A stretch of 15,779 nt of DNA from Sulfurovum sp. (GCA_030626265.1 DAOUPF010000004.1:1-15779), one strand, 5' to 3'. Positions 1-8,041 are shown, counted from the first letter of the stretch. Notes: generated by a model not told the origin, from the letters alone. Numbers and translations: made by a program.

Positions 1-1947
1 ATGGTCTTTGCAGTTGCTAGTCCAAATATCGGTTACGGTATGAGAAAAGCAAGTGATTTTAAAAAGTATCCAGATCTTAAAAATAAGTACTCCGCACTTG
101 AGATGGAGATTGTTGATAAAGAGATGAAGACTATAGTATCAGAAAAGGAAGCTCCAGCACTTGAACCATATGGTTATAAAGCTGGTGATGAGATGATACA
201 TAACAAACCAGGTCTTCCACACTGGCAGATTCCGTTTGAAGAGTACAAAAAGTCACTAGAGCCGTATACATTAGACTATACAGCTAAGATTTCAAAAGGT
301 GACCCAGATGAGGATATTGAAGTATTTAAGAAAAAGCTTCAAAAGCTAGCAGACCTATATATCGAAAAAGGTCGAAAAGTAGTATCATTCTGGACTATGG
401 GTATGAACCAGCACACTAGAGGTACTTGGGTAAATACACTATCTTACAATGTTCACTTCCTTCTCAACAAGCAAGCTAAGCCAGGTGATGGAGCGTTCTC
501 ACTTACTGGTCAGCCAAGTGCTTGTGGTACAGCTAGAGAAGTTGGTACATTTACACACAGATTACCAGCAGATATGATGATTAAAAACCCTAAGCACAGA
601 GCAATTTGTGAAAAAGCATGGGGCATACCAGCAGGTACTATCAATGGTCAGCAGGGTCAGCATATCATGAAGATCCATAGAGACCTAGAAGATGGTCATG
701 CGAAGTTTGCATGGATAAATGTATGTAACCCATATATGGACACAGCAAATGCAAGCCACTGGATCAAAGCAGCTAGAGAGATGGATAACTTCATCGTATG
801 TTCTGATGGATATCCAGGTATTTCAGCTAAAGTATCTGACTTGATTCTACCAACAGCGATGATCTATGAGAAGTGGGGAGCGTATGGTAATGCCGAGCGA
901 CGAACACAGCACTGGAGACAGCAGGTTCTACCAGTAGGTGACTCTATGTCTGATACATGGCAGTGGGTTGAGTTCTCTAAGAGATTTACAATCAAAGATC
1001 TTTGGATGCCAGATGTAAAAGTTGGTTGGGGTAAGAAAGACCTCAAAGGTATCACTCCAGATGCTATCAAAGCAGCAGGCTTTACTCCAGAGACAACTAT
1101 GTATGAAGTACTATTTGCAAATAAGCGTGCACTATCATACAAGTCTGATACTACTAAGTTCCCAGAGCAAGGTTATGATGATACTGAGACTCGTGGAGAT
1201 AGCCGTGGAGTTATCGGTTCTGATGGTAAAGAGTGGAAAGGTTATGGATTCTTTATCCATAAGTACCTATTTGAAGAGTATGCAGACTTCGGTCGTGGTC
1301 ATGCACATGACTTGGCACCATTTGATGTATATCACAAAGTTCGTGGACTTAAGTGGCCAGTTGTTGATGGTAAAGAGACTCAGTGGAGATTTAATGCCAA
1401 GTATGACCCTTATGCAGCAAAAGCTACAAAAAAATCAGGTAATTCACATGCATTCTATGGGCCATTCCTAAAAGCACAGTTCAAAGGTAATCTTACTAAA
1501 GCAGATAAAGCAGGTGGTAAGAACAAGATACCAAATAGAGCGAAAATATTTGCTAGACCATACATGGATCCTCCAGAGATGCCAGATGCTAAGTATGACC
1601 TATGGTTATGTACAGGTCGTGTACTAGAGCATTGGCATAGTGGTACTATGACTATGAGAGTTCCTGAGCTATATCGTGCGGTTCCTGAAGCACTATGTTA
1701 TATGCATCCACAAGATGCTAAAGACAAAGACCTCAAAAGAGGTGAGCTATGTTGGGTAGAATCTCGTCGTGGTAAAGTAAAAGCTAGAGTTGAGACTAGA
1801 GGAAGAAATAGACCTTCAAGAGGACTAATCTTTGTACCTTGGTTTGATGAGAAAGTATTTATCAACAAAGTATGTCTAGATGCAACATGTCCACTATCAA
1901 AGCAGACTGACTATAAGAAGTGTGCTGTTAAAATATATAAAGTATAA
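1..1947 (+). CDS. napA: Periplasmic nitrate reductase catalytic subunit NapA, C-terminal part (5' end outside window)
   Basis: Catalytic subunit that reduces nitrate to nitrite in the periplasm with a Mo-bis-MGD cofactor. The window holds the last 648 residues. The stretch around residues 131-190, with [12 protein letters not shown] and [18 protein letters not shown], is typical of NapA, as is [14 protein letters not shown] near residue 295. The molybdopterin-dinucleotide-binding C-terminal domain occupies about residues 535-648 ([26 protein letters not shown] at the end). By comparison with E. coli NapA, about 300 N-terminal residues are missing. These would carry the Tat signal, the [4Fe-4S] cysteines and the Mo-binding cysteine. 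The ATG at base 1 is therefore almost certainly an internal methionine. The region between the two conserved blocks is longer than in E. coli, as I recall for epsilonproteobacterial NapA. It is the first visible gene of the nap operon, and napG follows after 13 bases. Confidence 0.97.
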   Translation: MVFAVASPNIGYGMRKASDFKKYPDLKNKYSALEMEIVDKEMKTIVSEKEAPALEPYGYKAGDEMIHNKPGLPHWQIPFEEYKKSLEPYTLDYTAKISKGDPDEDIEVFKKKLQKLADLYIEKGRKVVSFWTMGMNQHTRGTWVNTLSYNVHFLLNKQAKPGDGAFSLTGQPSACGTAREVGTFTHRLPADMMIKNPKHRAICEKAWGIPAGTINGQQGQHIMKIHRDLEDGHAKFAWINVCNPYMDTANASHWIKAAREMDNFIVCSDGYPGISAKVSDLILPTAMIYEKWGAYGNAERRTQHWRQQVLPVGDSMSDTWQWVEFSKRFTIKDLWMPDVKVGWGKKDLKGITPDAIKAAGFTPETTMYEVLFANKRALSYKSDTTKFPEQGYDDTETRGDSRGVIGSDGKEWKGYGFFIHKYLFEEYADFGRGHAHDLAPFDVYHKVRGLKWPVVDGKETQWRFNAKYDPYAAKATKKSGNSHAFYGPFLKAQFKGNLTKADKAGGKNKIPNRAKIFARPYMDPPEMPDAKYDLWLCTGRVLEHWHSGTMTMRVPELYRAVPEALCYMHPQDAKDKDLKRGELCWVESRRGKVKARVETRGRNRPSRGLIFVPWFDEKVFINKVCLDATCPLSKQTDYKKCAVKIYKV

Positions 1948-1960
1948 ATAAGGAAAAGAA

Positions 1961-2815
1961 GTGAGCAACACCAAAAAGCCCATTATCAGTGATAGACGAA
2001 GGTTTTTCACCAATGTCGCACATAATGCGGGCTTAGGATTAATGGGGGGTTTATTGTGGGCTGGATATGCCAATAAGGCACATAGCTCCATAATGACTCT
2101 CAGACCTCCAGGTGCACTTTCTGAAAAAGATTTTTTAAGATCGTGTATCAAGTGTGGACTTTGTGCCGAAGCTTGCCTGCATCGTGATAGCAATATCGAT
2201 AGCGAAACAGGCTTGCCACGCCCATCCACACTCAAGATGGCAAAAGCAAATGAGGATGTTACCATAGGTACTCCATACTTTGTGGCAGCTGATGTTCCAT
2301 GTTTTATGTGTGAAGATATCCCATGTGTTCCTGTCTGCCCGACAGGAGCATTGGATGCTGAGTCATTGAAAGATGATAAAGGTGAGTTTGATATCTACAA
2401 GATGGATATGGGTATAGCAGTAGTGGACCCAAACTCATGTATCGCCTTTTGGGGCATACAGTGTGACGCGTGTTATCGTGTCTGTCCTCTATTGGATGAA
2501 GCGATTATGCTCGAATACAATCGTAATGAGAGAACGGGAAAACATGCTTTCTTGATACCAGTTATTGACATGAATGTATGTACAGGATGTGGTCTTTGTG
2601 AAAAGGCATGTGTGACAGAGAAGCCAGCTATCTTTATGCAACCTAGAGAAATAGCACTTGGATACCCAGGTGATCACTATGTCAAAGGATGGGATAAAAA
2701 AGATGAGGCTCGTATAGCACAAGTATCTACTGATGATAAAGATCTAGTAACAGAGACAAAAAGAAGTGATAAAGATCCAACTGACTATCTAAATGAGGGG
2801 GTAAGTTTTGACTAA
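1961..2815 (+). CDS. napG: NapG, Tat-exported ferredoxin-type subunit of the menaquinol dehydrogenase
   Basis: Periplasmic iron-sulfur protein that passes electrons from NapH towards NapB/NapA. The start is GTG, with an AGGAAAAG ribosome site at 1951-1958. The N-terminus has a twin-arginine motif (DRRRFF, residues 11-16) followed by a hydrophobic stretch, as expected for Tat export of a folded Fe-S protein. Four [4Fe-4S] cysteine sets are visible: C62/65/68/72, C114/117/122/126, C160/168/171/175 and C207/210/213/217. The C-terminal 60 residues are charged and lack cysteines. Its last 8 bases overlap napH, which suggests coupled translation. Clusters without napC use NapGH as the quinol-oxidising module (established for Wolinella and Campylobacter), and no napC is present here. 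Confidence 0.96.
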   Translation: MSNTKKPIISDRRRFFTNVAHNAGLGLMGGLLWAGYANKAHSSIMTLRPPGALSEKDFLRSCIKCGLCAEACLHRDSNIDSETGLPRPSTLKMAKANEDVTIGTPYFVAADVPCFMCEDIPCVPVCPTGALDAESLKDDKGEFDIYKMDMGIAVVDPNSCIAFWGIQCDACYRVCPLLDEAIMLEYNRNERTGKHAFLIPVIDMNVCTGCGLCEKACVTEKPAIFMQPREIALGYPGDHYVKGWDKKDEARIAQVSTDDKDLVTETKRSDKDPTDYLNEGVSFD

Positions 2816-3611
2816 TTATAAATATTTACTACTTCGTAGATTTACTCAGATTGGTCTATTAGTACTATATTTTGGTGCTAACGCTTATGGATGGAGCCTA
2901 CTAACAGGTAACCTATCTAGCTCCTCTATACTAGGTATTATACCTCTGAGTGATCCTTTTGCAGTATTGCAGATGTTAGCTGCTGGTGCAGTTCTATCGA
3001 TTGATGTTTTGTTGGGTGCTGTTATCTTGGCATTTTTCTATGGCATTATCGGTGGGCGTGCATTTTGTAGCTGGGTCTGTCCTGTCAACATGGTGACAGA
3101 TGCAGCTCACTGGCTCAGACGAAAACTCTATATCGACAAGATAGAGAGAAAAGTATGGGCAAGTCGTAACATAAGATACTACATGGTAGTCATAGCACTC
3201 ATAGTATCATTTGTTAGCGGTATGGCTGCATTTGAGATTATTTCACCTATTACGATTTTAAATCGTGGTGTCATATTTGGTTTTGGTGCAGGAGTAGGAT
3301 TGCTTATTGCAATTTTCCTCTTTGACCTTTTTGTATTAAAAAATGGATGGTGTGGACATGTCTGTCCACTAGGTGGTGTACACTCAATGATAGGACGATA
3401 TGGACTGTTACAAGTAGATCACAATCACGACAACTGTACCCTTTGTATGAAGTGTAAAGATGTCTGCCCAGAGGTACAGGTACTAGGCATGATAGGTAAG
3501 CGAAGCGAAGCTGTCGAAAAGCCAGAGTGTACTAATTGTGGTAGATGTATAGATGTATGTGATGATGATGCACTTGGGTTTCATATCCGTAATGTTCTAA
3601 ATAAGAAGTAA
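2808..3611 (+). CDS. napH: NapH, membrane quinol dehydrogenase subunit with two C-terminal [4Fe-4S] motifs
   Basis: Integral inner-membrane partner of NapG, thought to oxidise menaquinol. The start is TTG inside the end of napG, preceded by a strong purine tract (GAGGGGG, 2795-2801). No ATG alternative keeps the first membrane helix. About four hydrophobic helices lie at residues 13-33, 54-83, 124-146 and 154-178. The two CxxxCP motifs typical of NapH are C87/C91 and C182/C186. Two ferredoxin clusters follow at C210/213/216/220 and C241/244/247/251. The length of 267 residues is normal for the family. napB begins 9 bases downstream. Confidence 0.96.
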   Translation: MTNYKYLLLRRFTQIGLLVLYFGANAYGWSLLTGNLSSSSILGIIPLSDPFAVLQMLAAGAVLSIDVLLGAVILAFFYGIIGGRAFCSWVCPVNMVTDAAHWLRRKLYIDKIERKVWASRNIRYYMVVIALIVSFVSGMAAFEIISPITILNRGVIFGFGAGVGLLIAIFLFDLFVLKNGWCGHVCPLGGVHSMIGRYGLLQVDHNHDNCTLCMKCKDVCPEVQVLGMIGKRSEAVEKPECTNCGRCIDVCDDDALGFHIRNVLNKK

Positions 3612-3620
3612 GGAGCTAAA

Positions 3621-4292
3621 ATGATAAAAAAGAGTTTAATTGCTATTGCAGCTTTGGGATTGATATCGTTATCTGCAACGGCAGGTGATGTAGTCAATAT
3701 CAATGCAGCATCAGAAAAAGCTGAACTAATAGCTAAAGAAGATCTAGGTACAAAGAAAGTAATGACAGAAGAGTCATTGGGTTTAAGAAAAACAAACCTC
3801 TATGAAGAGGCAGCAGATACTGTTGGAGAGTTAGCAGACTATGCTAGACCAGCAGCAGGAACATCTAAGGTGTTTGAGAGAGCATTTACAAATGCACCAC
3901 CTATGATTTCTCATGATGTTGAGGGTATGTTACCGATTACAACTAGTACAAATACATGCCTTGATTGTCATATGCCTGAGATGGCAAAAAACATACCTGG
4001 AACTACGCCAATTCCAGGATCCCACTTTGCGTCATTTAGACCAGCAACTGCTATTGCTGCAGATGGTAAGATCACAAAAGAGGGAAAGTCAGTTAACAAT
4101 ACAAGTGATTTCAAAGTAATTGCAACTAAGATGGATACATTAAGTCATGCTAGATTTAACTGTTCTCAGTGTCATGCACCTCAGTCAAAAATGGAGCCTC
4201 TAGTAGGTAATACATTTACACCAGACTTTGGTGATAGTGGATTGAATGCTAAGTCAAATCTTCTTGATGTTATCAATGAAGGTGTAAACTAA
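3621..4292 (+). CDS. napB: NapB, periplasmic dihaem cytochrome c, electron-transfer subunit of nitrate reductase
   Basis: Small dihaem c-type cytochrome that donates electrons to NapA. A Sec signal peptide is clear: MIKKS, then a hydrophobic core at residues 6-18 and a likely cleavage after the SATA-G region near residue 21. Two haem-binding CxxCH motifs are CLDCH (113-117) and CSQCH (181-185). Histidines at 98, 135 and 176 are candidates for the distal ligands. The 223-residue length exceeds E. coli NapB, mostly in the region before the first haem motif. The ATG has a good ribosome site (AAGGAG, 3610-3615). Confidence 0.95.
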   Translation: MIKKSLIAIAALGLISLSATAGDVVNINAASEKAELIAKEDLGTKKVMTEESLGLRKTNLYEEAADTVGELADYARPAAGTSKVFERAFTNAPPMISHDVEGMLPITTSTNTCLDCHMPEMAKNIPGTTPIPGSHFASFRPATAIAADGKITKEGKSVNNTSDFKVIATKMDTLSHARFNCSQCHAPQSKMEPLVGNTFTPDFGDSGLNAKSNLLDVINEGVN

Positions 4293-4829
4293 GTGGCATC
4301 ACGACGAGAGTTTTTCAAATCTTTCGTTGCCCCACTCAGACCAGCAAAAGAGGAAGAGTCTCCCCGTGTGGTGAGACCTCCTTATGGTCTAAGTGAGTCT
4401 CTTTCTCAGAGTGAGTGTCCCTCATGCGAGAGTAAGGCATGTGTCACTTCTTGTGAAGAAAAGATTATATTGATAGCTGATGATGGAACAGCAGTACTGA
4501 ATTTTGCAAAAAGTGGTTGTACTTTTTGTGATGAGTGTGCGGCGGTCTGTGATCTAGGAGTGTTGAGTCTAGAGCATGAAGAGTATAAATCTAAATTGAA
4601 TGCAGATTTTACTATATCATTTAAGGGCTGTGTTGCACACAATGGTGTAATATGCTTCTCATGTAAGGAGCCTTGTATAGATGATGCGATAATGTTCAAT
4701 GGTATGTTCAATCCTGTCATTGATATGGATAGATGTACGGGATGTGGATTCTGTATCAGTGTATGCCCGACTGACGCGATAATATGTCATGCTACAGAGA
4801 TGCCAGAAATAGATAAAAATGGAGAATAA
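4293..4829 (+). CDS. napF: NapF, cytoplasmic ferredoxin-type protein for NapA maturation
   Basis: Cytoplasmic Fe-S protein, known in other bacteria to interact with NapA before export. No signal peptide is visible; the N-terminus MASRREFFKSF is typical of NapF. Four cysteine sets can be read: C42/45/50/54, C76/79/82/86, C113/121/124/128 and C148/151/154/158. The last two resemble the E. coli protein most closely. The start is a GTG placed directly after the napB TAA with no gap, so translation probably depends on ribosomes finishing napB. A weak GAAGG lies in the end of napB. The length of 178 residues is slightly above the usual. Confidence 0.93.
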   Translation: MASRREFFKSFVAPLRPAKEEESPRVVRPPYGLSESLSQSECPSCESKACVTSCEEKIILIADDGTAVLNFAKSGCTFCDECAAVCDLGVLSLEHEEYKSKLNADFTISFKGCVAHNGVICFSCKEPCIDDAIMFNGMFNPVIDMDRCTGCGFCISVCPTDAIICHATEMPEIDKNGE

Positions 4830-4830
4830 T

Positions 4831-5184
4831 ATGACAATAGAAATAGCAAAACGAGATTACCCAAAGTTTTTTGAAAAAGTAGTTCAAGAGACCTTTACAG
4901 ATAGAGAGCTTGTAGTTGTAGATCACAACTATGATGAGGTTGATGCTGAAGAAGCAGGAGATTTTGATCCAGATGTATATAATCACTTTATATATGTGAC
5001 AGAGCTGTCAAGAGAGGCTATTGGTGAAGATGGTATTATTGCATTACAAGAGAAGTTATCTTCTAATGAAAACTTTGATACTTTTTTTGCCTCAGAAGAT
5101 GATCTTTATGGGGTGCAGACAGATTTAGATGGGAGTGGTATTTCTAAAATTATATTTGATTCTATGGAGGAGATTGTATCGTAA
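4831..5184 (+). CDS. Very acidic protein of unknown function inserted in the nap operon
   Basis: I do not recognise this 117-residue protein. It has no signal peptide, membrane segment or cysteine, so it is probably cytoplasmic and binds no Fe-S cluster. About 30 residues are Asp or Glu against roughly 8 Lys or Arg. The acidic patch DYPKFFEKVVQETF to EEAGDFDPD (residues 9-48) is most marked. The start at 4831 is preferred because GGAG (4820-4823) is well spaced from it; an in-frame ATG at 4819 would overlap napF by 11 bases and add four residues. The TAA stop shares a base with the napL ATG, so it is translationally coupled. Its position among NapF and NapD suggests an assembly or partner-binding role, which is inference only. 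Confidence 0.85.
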   Translation: MTIEIAKRDYPKFFEKVVQETFTDRELVVVDHNYDEVDAEEAGDFDPDVYNHFIYVTELSREAIGEDGIIALQEKLSSNENFDTFFASEDDLYGVQTDLDGSGISKIIFDSMEEIVS

Positions 5185-6137
5185 TGCGTATATTTATATT
5201 AGTTTTTCTAAGCATTTTGTATGTGCAAGCAGCTGTAGTCATAACACCTACTCAAAAGATAGCAGTAGATGGATTGGCTAAAGATATTGTAGCACAAGGT
5301 GATAATCTATATATAGGAACTGATAATGGCAAGATGCAAGTTTATAATTATAAAACAGAGAAATTTACAAAAGAAGTTAAGTTCCCAGATATAAAAGATT
5401 TTACAGGAGATGTAATCCCTACTAGAGTATCAAGTCTAGACTTTTTTGATGGTAGATTTATCATGTTGACTGATAGTGGGATAGGGGGGTATGCCAATAT
5501 CTGGTTACATGAGAACAATATCACGACAAAGCTTATATCTCATGAAGATAAAAAGGTTTTAGTAAAGGTACGTTTTTTAGACAGAGATCATATTTTATTT
5601 GGTTATCTTGGCAATGAAGCATCACTATTTGATATCAAGAGTAAAAAAGAGTTATATAGAGTACAGTTAACTCCATCTAAATTTTCAGATTTTGCGCTAA
5701 ATGCAGAGAAAACAAAAGCTGTATTTGGATGTGAGAGTGGTGTTATCTCTATATTGGAGGTAAAGAGTGGCAAAATCTTAGGAGAACTAAAAGGCATAAA
5801 TCTAGACAATACTTACAAAGTAGCTTTCCAAAATGGCATAGTATCAGGTGCAGGACAAGATAGAAGAGGCTCTATATATGATGTCTCTACAGGCAGAGGA
5901 AAGTTTATAGAGGCTGACTTTCTCATCTATGCTACAGGACTTAGCCCTAGTGCCAAGAGAGTGGCATTTTCTATGGATGAAGAGAATAACATCATGGTAT
6001 TTAAGACTTCTAGTAAATCCAAGATAGCTACACTAAAAGGTCAAAAGAGTACACTCAATGCTATAATCTTTTTAGATGAAGATACGATAGTATCAGCTAG
6101 TGAAGATGATACTGTTATGCTGTGGAAGTTAAAATAA
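5184..6137 (+). CDS. napL: NapL, secreted WD40-like beta-propeller protein of the nap operon
   Basis: Accessory periplasmic protein found in epsilonproteobacterial nap clusters; its precise role is not settled. The N-terminus is a short Sec signal peptide (MRIFILVFLSILYVQA, cleavage likely after residue 16). The mature part consists of repeated beta-blade segments of about 40 residues. These include DNLYIGTDNGKMQVYNY (about 43-59), KAVFGCESGVISILEV (about 175-190) and the terminal WD-type blade TIVSASEDDTVMLWKLK. No haem motif or Fe-S cysteine set is present. The ATG overlaps the preceding stop by one base (TAATG). napD follows after 21 bases. Confidence 0.88.
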   Translation: MRIFILVFLSILYVQAAVVITPTQKIAVDGLAKDIVAQGDNLYIGTDNGKMQVYNYKTEKFTKEVKFPDIKDFTGDVIPTRVSSLDFFDGRFIMLTDSGIGGYANIWLHENNITTKLISHEDKKVLVKVRFLDRDHILFGYLGNEASLFDIKSKKELYRVQLTPSKFSDFALNAEKTKAVFGCESGVISILEVKSGKILGELKGINLDNTYKVAFQNGIVSGAGQDRRGSIYDVSTGRGKFIEADFLIYATGLSPSAKRVAFSMDEENNIMVFKTSSKSKIATLKGQKSTLNAIIFLDEDTIVSASEDDTVMLWKLK

Positions 6138-6158
6138 AATATAAAATAGGAAAATAAA

Positions 6159-6509
6159 ATGAATATATCAAGTATAGTAGTACAGGTAAATAGAGATAAT
6201 TATGATAAATTAGTTGAACTTTTAAAAAATAGTGATTTATGTGATTATCACTTTGGAGATAAGCTTAAGGGCAAGATAATAGTCACTATAGAGGGTGAAG
6301 ATGTCAGTGAAGAGATTAAAAAACTAACTGCCATCCAAGCAATGCCTAGAGTGATTGCTGCAGATATGATGCAGACTTACCAAGAGGATATGCTCAGTGA
6401 TGAGATAGAAAAACTAGAAGCAGCAGACCCAGTCCCAGCTATGCTACATGATGATACACTAGATGTGAGAGATATAGTCTATAATGGAGACTTGAAGAAG
6501 AAATTTTAA
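6159..6509 (+). CDS. napD: NapD, cytoplasmic chaperone binding the NapA Tat signal peptide
   Basis: Small maturation chaperone that binds the twin-arginine signal of NapA and delays export until the Mo cofactor is inserted (established for E. coli NapD). The N-terminus MNISSIVVQVNRDNYDKLVE and the strand KGKIIVTIEGED (about residues 37-48) match the ferredoxin-like NapD fold. The C-terminal 35 residues are an acidic extension beyond the E. coli protein. The ribosome site is AGGAAAA before the ATG. It is the last gene of the nap operon: a new promoter starts right after its stop codon. Confidence 0.9.
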   Translation: MNISSIVVQVNRDNYDKLVELLKNSDLCDYHFGDKLKGKIIVTIEGEDVSEEIKKLTAIQAMPRVIAADMMQTYQEDMLSDEIEKLEAADPVPAMLHDDTLDVRDIVYNGDLKKKF

Positions 6510-6512
6510 TCA

Positions 6513-6525
6513 TTTGGGTATAATC
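6513..6525 (+). promoter_or_regulatory. Promoter (-10 box) for the membrane protein-rsmE pair
   Basis: The sequence TTTGGGTATAATC contains a perfect TATAAT at 6519-6524 with an extended GG-T context. There is no TTGACA-like box 17 bases upstream, which fits the known lack of a conserved -35 box in Campylobacter and Helicobacter sigma-70 promoters. The identical 13-mer occurs before rpmE at 8366-8378. A start near 6531 would give a leader of about 20 bases. Confidence 0.7.
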
Positions 6526-6551
6526 TCAAAATTATTAATCTGGAGAGCTAT

Positions 6552-6944
6552 ATGTTAAATGAGATGATGGCATACCACCGCCATGTGATAGAAGCCTTTT
6601 TATTTGTTGTGTGTATGAACCTTATATTGCCTTTTTTGCTCAAGCAGAGTATCGAAAAAATGGTATTTTGGTCACGAATAGGATATTTTACTTTTTGGGC
6701 ATTGTGGTCTATGGGTATTTTTACAGGATTGATCGTATTTATGTTCACTCTCAGAGAGTTGACCATCTCAGTGATAATCATGATTGCCGCTTCTGTGGCA
6801 TTGGGCTTGCTGGATGGATACCGTAGTATCAAGTCTAGACGCATATGGATGAGTGGAGGAGATGCCATCAAGTTCTCAAGCATAATCCTACTCATCGAGA
6901 TAGCCATCATAGCTGCTGTTACTGTCATAGCTATCAAGATATAG
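6552..6944 (+). CDS. Small integral membrane protein, function unknown
   Basis: A 130-residue protein with about four hydrophobic helices at residues 12-30, 40-66, 71-88 and 107-128, and a short basic loop (RSIKSRRIW) between helices three and four. I see no catalytic motif or known family signature. The ATG is preceded by GGAGAG (6542-6547). It has its own promoter and is followed after 14 bases by rsmE, with which it is probably cotranscribed. As far as I recall, a small membrane protein also lies next to rsmE in Campylobacter, so it may be a conserved companion. An overlapping minus-strand frame (6548-6937) is a shadow. Confidence 0.85.
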   Translation: MLNEMMAYHRHVIEAFLFVVCMNLILPFLLKQSIEKMVFWSRIGYFTFWALWSMGIFTGLIVFMFTLRELTISVIIMIAASVALGLLDGYRSIKSRRIWMSGGDAIKFSSIILLIEIAIIAAVTVIAIKI

Positions 6945-6958
6945 GTAGCCTATCACAC

Positions 6959-7627
6959 ATGCAGTATCTATATCATGTAGATGCATTAGAGAGCACTATA
7001 GAGCTACGAGGTGATGCTCATCGTTATATCTTCAAAGTCCGCCGTCACAAGATAGGTGAGACTATCTATCTAAGAAACCTATCTGATAACAATCTATATA
7101 GTTATAATATCGAAGCACTTGATAAAAAAGAGGTAACACTCAGACTCATAGAGTATAAAGAGCATACAGTCATGCCCAAAAGACATCTGCATATAGGCTG
7201 GTGTATGATAGACCCTAAAAGTATAGAGAAGGTACTGCCATCACTCAATGAGATGGGAGTTGCACGTATTTCATTTATCTACTGTGCAAGAAGCCAAAAA
7301 CAGTTCAAACTAGACTTTGAAAGATTACAAAAGATTACTCTCAACTCATCACAGCAGTGCGGACGAAGCGAAATGATGGAGTTTGAAGTTATCTCTAGTT
7401 TAGAAGAGTTCTTAGCTACTTACCCTCAAAGTCATCTACTAAATTTTTCTGAGACTAAACTAAATGTAGAGAGTGATATCCAGACCATAATAATAGGCTG
7501 TGAGGGTGGGCTAAGTCCAGAGGAAGAGGCACTTTTTACCAAGACTAATATAGTGGGTCTTGATACACCTCTGATACTAAAGAGTGAGAGTGCAGTCTGT
7601 GCAGTCTCATCTATGTTACTACTATAG
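6959..7627 (+). CDS. rsmE: RsmE, 16S rRNA (uracil-1498-N3)-methyltransferase
   Basis: SPOUT-family enzyme that methylates N3 of U1498 in 16S rRNA with S-adenosylmethionine. The 222-residue product starts MQYLYHVDAL, the usual RsmE start. An RNA-binding N-terminal domain carries HRYIFKVRRHKIGE at 21-34. The trefoil-knot signature follows: SSQQCGR (130-136), IIIGCEGGLS (177-186) and LILKSESAVCAVS near the end. The frame is open further upstream (to 6845), but that part overlaps the membrane protein and has no family likeness. The ribosome site is weak (AGG at 6943-6945, 13 bases before the ATG), consistent with coupling to the upstream gene. Confidence 0.93.
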   Translation: MQYLYHVDALESTIELRGDAHRYIFKVRRHKIGETIYLRNLSDNNLYSYNIEALDKKEVTLRLIEYKEHTVMPKRHLHIGWCMIDPKSIEKVLPSLNEMGVARISFIYCARSQKQFKLDFERLQKITLNSSQQCGRSEMMEFEVISSLEEFLATYPQSHLLNFSETKLNVESDIQTIIIGCEGGLSPEEEALFTKTNIVGLDTPLILKSESAVCAVSSMLLL

Positions 7628-7692
7628 GGTTGTCTCGAAATATGACTTGATGGTAAAAACGGGGGTCTGAATTATCACTTTATCTTATTTTA

Positions 7693-7797
7693 AAGCTTAG
7701 GGTCTGGTGAAGAAAACAAACTTTTATATAAAAATAACAGCCCTGAAATCACGAAAACAAAAGTATAAGTTTGTTTTCTTCACCTGACCCTAAAAGG
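7693..7797 (+). repeat. Palindromic repeat element, copy 1 (105 bases)
   Basis: First of two near-identical 105-base units. The ends form an inverted repeat: TTAGGGTCTGGTGAAGAAAA at 7697-7716 pairs with TTTTCTTCACCTGACCCTAA at 7774-7793 with one mismatch, and the pairing continues for a few more bases. The middle is A-rich. The RNA or single-strand form would be one long hairpin. It is flanked by AAGCTT on the left and TAAAAGG on the right, and copy 2 has the same flanks. It contains no coding sequence. It resembles a MITE or a REP/BIME-type element mobilised by a transposase elsewhere; the family is not identified. Confidence 0.85.
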
Positions 7798-7890
7798 GGA
7801 ATGTGGGTGTGGGTGGATTTGGTTTGTTTCTTTTTGTTAGTGCAATATTGTGATTATAGTTAATTTCAGTCCCACCCCATAAATCTACAA

Positions 7891-7938
7891 TATAATAAAA
7901 ACCAACCATTCATAAAAGGATGCTCAATGTTCAGTTAA
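7891..7938 (+). pseudogene. Gene-start stub: -10 box, ribosome site and ATG leading into repeat copy 2
   Basis: A perfect TATAAT at 7891-7896, an AAAGGA ribosome site at 7915-7920 and an ATG at 7927 are spaced as for a normal gene. The frame reads only ATG TTC AGT TAA before repeat copy 2 begins. The likeliest reading is the 5' end of a gene destroyed by the repeat element and later deletion; the original product cannot be told. A tiny leader peptide is possible but unsupported. Confidence 0.4.
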
Positions 7939-8041
7939 GCTTAGGGTCTGGTGATGAAAACATACTTTTATATAAAAATAACAGCTCTGAAATTACTAAA
8001 ACAAAAGTATAAGTTGGTTTTTCTCACCTGACCCTAAAAGG
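7937..8041 (+). repeat. Palindromic repeat element, copy 2 (105 bases)
   Basis: Same length and same orientation as the unit at 7693-7797, starting 244 bases after it, with about eight substitutions. The termini AGGGTCTGGTGA and CTCACCTGACCCT and the central AAATAACAG tract are kept. Several differences fall in the stem and weaken its pairing, so this copy looks somewhat older or less constrained. The shared AAGCTT and TAAAAGG flanks mean that either the element is longer than its palindrome or both copies arose by local duplication. Confidence 0.85.

Noticed and set aside
1..3. ATG at the first base as the true napA start
   Set aside because: NapA proteins have about 300 further residues before this point with the Tat signal and Fe-S motif, so this is an internal methionine at the window edge.
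864..1142. Minus-strand and other-frame ORFs inside napA and other genes
   Set aside because: They lie fully within well-supported genes, lack ribosome sites and show no domains.
3496..3515. AAGCGAAGCGAAGC tract in napH, with a similar CGAAGCGAAA in rsmE
   Set aside because: Both are in frame inside conserved genes and encode ordinary residues; the match is too short to call a dispersed repeat.
6548..6937. Minus-strand 129-codon frame opposite the membrane protein gene
   Set aside because: The plus-strand frame has a promoter, ribosome site and clear membrane helices; the reverse frame has no start signals and is its complement.
6845..6958. Upstream extension of the RsmE frame
   Set aside because: It overlaps the membrane protein gene in another frame and looks like a shadow; RsmE proteins start at the MQYLYH-type sequence.
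7801..7863. Twenty-codon hydrophobic ORF right after repeat copy 1, with AAAAGGGGA before its ATG
   Set aside because: The apparent ribosome site is part of the repeat flank, the ORF is very short, and there is no other support for translation.
7693..8041. Possible CRISPR-like repeats
   Set aside because: Only two units of 105 bases in 350 bases, each with its own palindrome, and no array of short repeats with equal spacers or cas genes nearby.
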